Shown: one piece after another, positions 60,307 through 64,000 of the stretch
Layout: the number at the start of each line of letters is the position of its first letter
How positions within the stretch are numbered: position 1 is the first letter of the stretch
Assembly (NCBI RefSeq): GCF_913773725.1
Contig: NZ_CAJYGK010000061.1
Location: 30,904 to 94,903, forward strand
DNA: 64,000 bases
From: an uncultured Aquabacterium sp.
GTDB lineage: Bacteria; Pseudomonadota; Gammaproteobacteria; Burkholderiales; Burkholderiaceae_C
Reading direction: 5' to 3'
Program-made: the position numbers and the translations under genes
Notes under the pieces: model-generated
What the model saw: the letters and a program-made list of their open reading frames with translations, nothing else
The model's database searches: none
What the model was told of the DNA's origin: nothing

Positions 60307-62097
60307 TCAGGCCCGCCGGGCCACGGGCGACACCACACCGCCTTGCTGGGCCAGCAGCTCGGCACAGGTGGCTTCCGGGTCCTCGCTGTACAGCACCTCG
60401 TCCAGCAAGGGGGCCAGGCGGCGCGTGTCGGCCCGCAGCACGCGCTGCTTGACCGAGGCCACCTGCGTGGGGTGCATCGAGAAGCTGCGCAGGCCCATGG
60501 ACAGCAGCAGCTCGGTGAAGGCCGGGTCGCCCGCCATTTCGCCACACACACTCACGCCCTTGCCTGCGGCCCGCGCCCGGGCGATGGTGCTGGCCACCAG
60601 TTGCAGCACGGCCGGATGCCAAGCGTCGTAGAGATGGGCCACCGCCTCATCGGCCCGGTCGATGGCCAGGGTGTACTGAATCAGGTCGTTCGTGCCGATG
60701 GACAGGAAGTCGAAGTGCTTGAGGAACAGCGGCAGGGTCAGCGCCGCCGCCGGCACCTCGATCATCGCGCCGAGCTCGACTTCGCCGCAGGGCTTGCCCG
60801 CGTCCGCCAGCTGCCGCTTCGCGTGCGCGATGTGCTCCAGGGTCTGCGAGATTTCGCGCTGGCTGGCCAGCATCGGGATCAGGATCTTGACAGGCCCGTG
60901 GGTGGCCGCACGGAACAGGGCACGCAGCTGACGCCGGAACATGCTCGGCTCGGACAGGCTCCAGCGGATCGCCCGCAGGCCCAGCGCCGGGTTCAGCACC
61001 GACTCGTGCCGCAGCTCGGCAGCGGACAGGCCATCCAGCGGCTTGTCGGCCCCGATGTCCACCGTTCGGATCGTGACCGGCAGGCCCTTCATCGACTCCA
61101 CCGCACGGCGGTAGGCGTCGTACTGCTCTTCTTCGTCGGGCAGGTTGCCGCCGCGGTTCATGAACAGGAACTCGGAGCGGAACAGGCCCACGCCTACGGC
61201 ACCGGCCTCCAGCGCCGCCGGCGCGTCTTCCGGCATCTCGATGTTGGCCAGCAGCTCCACGCGCTCGCCGTCCAGCGTCACGGCCGGGGTGTGGCGCAGC
61301 CGGGCCAGGCGCCCGCGCTCCAGCTCACTCTGGCGCTGGCGGAAGCGGTATTCCTCCAGCACGATGGGCGAGGGGTCGACGATGACCAGGCCGGCATCGC
61401 CGTCGATGATGATGCAGTCGTCCGAACGGATCAGGTGGCTCGCCTGGCGAGCGCCCACGACGGCGGGGATGTCCATGCTGCGGGCCACGATGGCCGTGTG
61501 CGAGGTCTTGCCGCCCACGTCCGTCACGAAGCCCTTGAACACGCTGCGCTTGAAATTCAGCATGTCGGCCGGCGCAATGTCGCTGGCCACCAGCACCAGC
61601 GGTTCGTCGCCACCGAAGTCGCGGTGCTCCCCGCCATCGGGTACCGCCGACGGTTTGCCCTTGCTCAGGCTGCGCAGCAGCCGCTCCACCACCTGCTCCA
61701 GATCGGCCTTGCGCTCGCGGATGTACGGGTCGTCCATCTCGTCGAACTGGCGCGCCAGGACCTCGAGCTGGGCCGACACCGCCCATTCGGCGTTGTAGTG
61801 GCGCTCGCGGATCCAGTCGGCCGACGCCCCCACCAGGGCCTCGTCCTGCACCAGCATCAGGTGCACGTCCAGCAGCGCCGCCAGCTCGGCCGGCGCATCG
61901 GCCGGCAGATCGCGCTTGAGCGCCTCGAACTCGGTCGTCACTGCATCACGCGCAGCCAGCAGCCGCCCCACCTCCGATTCGATCAGGCTGGGGTCGATGA
62001 AGACGTGCGGCACGTCCACGCGACTGGACGCCACCAGCACGGCACGGCCGATGGCCACACCGCGTGACACCGGCAGGCCGAAGATCTGGATGCTCAT
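60307..62097 (-). CDS. ptsI: Phosphoenolpyruvate-protein phosphotransferase (PTS enzyme I)
   Basis: Enzyme I takes phosphate from PEP to its own His and passes it to HPr. The 596-residue protein has phospho-His200 (GGKTSHTAIVARS), the PEP-binding RSEFLFMNRG, GTNDLIQYTLAIDRAD and the catalytic Cys in GVSVCGEMAGDP. No ptsH or EIIA gene is in the window, although in many Burkholderiales these lie directly before ptsI next to gshB. The gene is inverted relative to gsh and its partners must be elsewhere. Start at 62097 matches the family N-terminus (SIQIFGLPVSRGVAIGRA). Confidence 0.96.
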   Translation of the reverse strand: MSIQIFGLPVSRGVAIGRAVLVASSRVDVPHVFIDPSLIESEVGRLLAARDAVTTEFEALKRDLPADAPAELAALLDVHLMLVQDEALVGASADWIRERHYNAEWAVSAQLEVLARQFDEMDDPYIRERKADLEQVVERLLRSLSKGKPSAVPDGGEHRDFGGDEPLVLVASDIAPADMLNFKRSVFKGFVTDVGGKTSHTAIVARSMDIPAVVGARQASHLIRSDDCIIIDGDAGLVIVDPSPIVLEEYRFRQRQSELERGRLARLRHTPAVTLDGERVELLANIEMPEDAPAALEAGAVGVGLFRSEFLFMNRGGNLPDEEEQYDAYRRAVESMKGLPVTIRTVDIGADKPLDGLSAAELRHESVLNPALGLRAIRWSLSEPSMFRRQLRALFRAATHGPVKILIPMLASQREISQTLEHIAHAKRQLADAGKPCGEVELGAMIEVPAAALTLPLFLKHFDFLSIGTNDLIQYTLAIDRADEAVAHLYDAWHPAVLQLVASTIARARAAGKGVSVCGEMAGDPAFTELLLSMGLRSFSMHPTQVASVKQRVLRADTRRLAPLLDEVLYSEDPEATCAELLAQQGGVVSPVARRA

Positions 62098-62188
62098 GGT
62101 TTGATCGTAACAGCGGGCGCCCCCGTACCCCGGGGGCAAAGCTCAGGGTTGACACCCATGCCGTGCCACTCTGGCCGGCATACGTGGG

Positions 62189-62228
62189 GCGTCATGCAAC
62201 TGTCACGCCAGGTTCATGTCAGCGTCAC
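62189..62228 (+). promoter_or_regulatory. Pho-box-like array upstream of the OlsB-type gene
   Basis: Four 7-base units stand exactly 11 bases apart: GCGTCAT (62189), CTGTCAC (62200), GGTTCAT (62211) and GCGTCAC (62222), each separated by four bases. This is the periodicity of the PhoB consensus CTGTCAT-N4-CTGTCAT. The array could form two tandem Pho boxes. A matching -10 element is not obvious. Confidence 0.65.
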
Positions 62229-62279
62229 CCCATCGGATCACAGTCACGGCTCATGTCCACGAAGACCCCGGAGATGACC

Positions 62280-63143
62280 ATGCGTGACCTGCCTCTGCCC
62301 ACGCTGCCGATGGCCGACCTGTCCACCCGCCTGTCGGCCGAGACCCGTGCCGCCCGGAGGTCACTTCATCCGCGCTCCGCATCCGGTGAGCCCGATGCCG
62401 CCGCGCGCGCCGGCCTGGCGGTCGTTTGGGCGCGCTCTGAAGAGGATGTTCGGGCCGCTCAACGACTGAGGTACCGCGTCTTTGCCGAGGAAATGGGCGC
62501 GCGCCTGAACGTGCCGGCCGGCAGCCCCCCAGGCCACGACATCGACCTGTTCGACCCCTATTGCGAGCACCTGCTGGTGCGCCTGCTGGGGAACGACGGC
62601 GAGCCCGGCGAAGTCATCGGCACCTACCGCGTGCTCACGCCGGACGCGGCCCGTCGCGTCGGCGGCCTCTACAGCGAGACCGAGTTCGACCTGACCCGCC
62701 TGCGCCCGATGCGCAGCCGCATGGTGGAGCTGGGCAGATCGTGCGTACACCCGGATCACCGACATGGTGGCGCGATCATGGCGCTGTGGGGGGCCCTGGC
62801 CGAGTTCATGGTGCGCAACGAGCTGGACACCATGGTGGGCTGCGCCAGCATCAGCATGCGCGATGGCGGCCATGTCGCAGCCAGCCTCTGGGAGCAACTG
62901 CGTCACACCCACCTCGCCCCGATCGACGTGCAGGTGCGCCCGCGCCTGCCGCTGCCGGTCGAGGAACTGGATCGCCACCTGCAGGTCGAGCCGCCGGCGC
63001 TGATCAAGGGCTACCTGCGCGTGGGCGCCAAGATCCTGGGCGCCCCGGCCTGGGACCCCGATTTCCATACGGCCGACCTGCCGATGCTGATGCGCATTGC
63101 CGATCTGCCGGCCCGTTACCGTCGCCATTTCCTGGGCGTCTGA
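62280..63143 (+). CDS. olsB: GNAT-family N-acyltransferase (OlsB-like)
   Basis: This is a 287-residue acyltransferase of the OlsB-like GNAT group, which acylates ornithine from acyl-ACP to make the lyso-ornithine lipid. Recognisable parts are LRYRVFAEEMGARLN and the hallmark VELGRSCVHPDHRHGGAIMA, then YLRVGAKILGAPAWDPDF. The start at 62280 has GGAG six bases upstream; ATGs at 62253 and 62274 are in frame. No olsA lies beside it. A Pho-box-like array precedes it, consistent with use of phosphorus-free lipids in phosphate shortage. Acyl substrate inferred from family. Confidence 0.87.
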   Translation: MRDLPLPTLPMADLSTRLSAETRAARRSLHPRSASGEPDAAARAGLAVVWARSEEDVRAAQRLRYRVFAEEMGARLNVPAGSPPGHDIDLFDPYCEHLLVRLLGNDGEPGEVIGTYRVLTPDAARRVGGLYSETEFDLTRLRPMRSRMVELGRSCVHPDHRHGGAIMALWGALAEFMVRNELDTMVGCASISMRDGGHVAASLWEQLRHTHLAPIDVQVRPRLPLPVEELDRHLQVEPPALIKGYLRVGAKILGAPAWDPDFHTADLPMLMRIADLPARYRRHFLGV

Positions 63144-63180
63144 CCGAGGACAGGCCGCGGCAGCGCATAGACTGCGCGCC

Positions 63181-64000
63181 ATGCGCCAAACGCCTCCGCC
63201 GTCCCGCCCCCGTCCGTCCGCCTCTCCCGCTCCGGCTGCACCGCCCTCAGGCGGCAGCCTGCCCCTGTGGCAGTTGCTGACCGGCTGTGCCGAGGCCGTG
63301 GCCGCCGTGCGCGAGGGGCGCTCGCTGACCGACGTGCTGGCCGAGCGTCCGGCCGCCGAACGCCCGGGCGTGCAGGCGCTGTCTTTCGCCGTGCTGCGCC
63401 GCCTGGGACTGGCGCAAGCCCTGCGCAAGGCCCTGGTGCCCAAGGCCCCGGCGCCCTGGGTGGACGCCCTGCTGCTGTCCGCCCTGGCCCTGGCCAGCGG
63501 CACCGAGTACGCCGGCCACACCCTGGTCGACCAGGCGGTGGAAGCCGCCAAGCGCCGGGCGCGGCCGGCCAGCGGTCTGGTCAACGCCGTGCTGCGGCGC
63601 TTTCTGCGCGAACAGGCCGAGCTGCTGAACGCCGTCGAGGCCGACCCGGTGGCCCGCTTCAACCACCCCGCCTGGTGGATCAAGCGGCTCAAGAAGGACT
63701 GGCCCGAGCACTGGCAGGCCATCCTGATGGCCAACCAGGAACAGCCGCCCATGACCCTGCGCGTCAACACCCGTCACGGCAGCGTCGCGACCTACCATGC
63801 ACGCCTGGTTGACGCCGGACTGCTGCCGGCCGACAGCACGCCGCCGCCGGCACAACCCGGGGCACCTTCGCCCATTGCTCTGCCGCACGGGGTGCCCGTG
63901 CACCGCCTGCCCGGCTTCGATGCCGGAGACGTGTCGGTGCAGGACGCCGCCGCGCAAATTGCCGCGCCGCTGCTGGTTCACGCAGGCGGTCAGGCCTTGC
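63181..64000 (+). CDS. rsmB: 16S rRNA (cytosine-967 C5)-methyltransferase, N-terminal part
   Basis: This is the first 273 residues of RsmB, cut by the window end. The N-terminal NusB-like RNA-binding domain is clear (LLLSALALASGTEYAGHTLV, VDQAVEAAKRRARPASGLVN), followed by the start of the methyltransferase part with NHPAWWIKRLKKDWPEHWQ and MTLRVNTR. The ATG at 63181 lies 37 bases after the OlsB-like stop. The first 30 residues are Pro/Ala-rich and may be an extension. Confidence 0.93.
   Translation, partial: MRQTPPPSRPRPSASPAPAAPPSGGSLPLWQLLTGCAEAVAAVREGRSLTDVLAERPAAERPGVQALSFAVLRRLGLAQALRKALVPKAPAPWVDALLLSALALASGTEYAGHTLVDQAVEAAKRRARPASGLVNAVLRRFLREQAELLNAVEADPVARFNHPAWWIKRLKKDWPEHWQAILMANQEQPPMTLRVNTRHGSVATYHARLVDAGLLPADSTPPPAQPGAPSPIALPHGVPVHRLPGFDAGDVSVQDAAAQIAAPLLVHAGGQAL

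Noticed and set aside
62149..62154. TTGACA as a -35 element before the OlsB-like gene
   Set aside because: The sequence 17 bases downstream is TGGCCG, not a -10 element; the Pho-box array is the better candidate control site.

Overview
The window is GC-rich, gene-dense chromosomal DNA. It looks like a flagellated betaproteobacterium of the order Burkholderiales, probably in the Comamonadaceae/Sphaerotilaceae neighbourhood (genus not resolved). The reasons are the gene order gyrA-serC-pheA-tyrA-aroA/cmk-rpsA-ihfB-lapA-lapB, the fused AroA-Cmk enzyme, the hemC-hemD-hemX-hemY block, and the comM-glnK-amtB-gshA block. I see no insertion sequence, prophage, rRNA operon or CRISPR array. The window opens inside a flagellin gene and closes inside rsmB.

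Layout. 1-6.3 kb: a late flagellar cluster (two flagellins, the FliD cap, a shortened FliD-like paralogue, FliS, a FliT-like protein and a YcgR-type PilZ brake). Sigma-28-like promoters precede fliD, the fliD paralogue and fliS. 6.3-10.6 kb: hemCDXY. 10.67-10.85 kb: two identical tRNA-Arg(ACG) genes with their own promoter and terminator. 11-12.7 kb: a Sel1-repeat protein and a VTT-family membrane protein. 12.8-17.9 kb: a co-directional signalling cluster containing an HTH protein with a degenerate receiver, a histidine-kinase-like protein lacking its phospho-histidine, an intact stand-alone receiver, and a large membrane histidine kinase carrying a LOV (blue-light, flavin) domain. 18-22.9 kb: greB, and opposite it yicC-gmk-rpoZ-spoT. 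22.9-27.6 kb: a Ser/Thr kinase and PP2C phosphatase pair, then rph, rdgB and hemW. 27.8-31.9 kb: fadD, divergent from a Tat-signal small protein and a GMC oxidoreductase. 32-45.5 kb: an OmpA-family protein, then gyrA, a DUF2059-like protein, serC, pheA, tyrA, the aroA-cmk fusion, rpsA, ihfB, lapA and lapB. 45.5-50 kb: a copper chaperone, comM, and the nitrogen-regulated glnK-amtB pair with a sigma-54 promoter and an NtrC-like site. 50.1-55.5 kb: gshA-kup-benE-gshB. 55.5-58.2 kb: a two-component system (LuxR-type regulator and 7TM-type kinase). 58.3-64 kb: an ABC-F protein, inverted ptsI, an OlsB-like N-acyltransferase behind a four-unit Pho-box-like array, and the start of rsmB.

Most of the window is conserved housekeeping. 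The least ordinary parts are the LOV/pseudo-receiver/pseudokinase cluster (11.9-17.9 kb), the FliD paralogue (3.3-4.6 kb), the Pho-box array before the ornithine-lipid-type gene (62.2 kb), the long inverted repeat between rpsA and ihfB (43.5 kb), and the potassium and benzoate-type transporters placed between the two glutathione synthesis genes.
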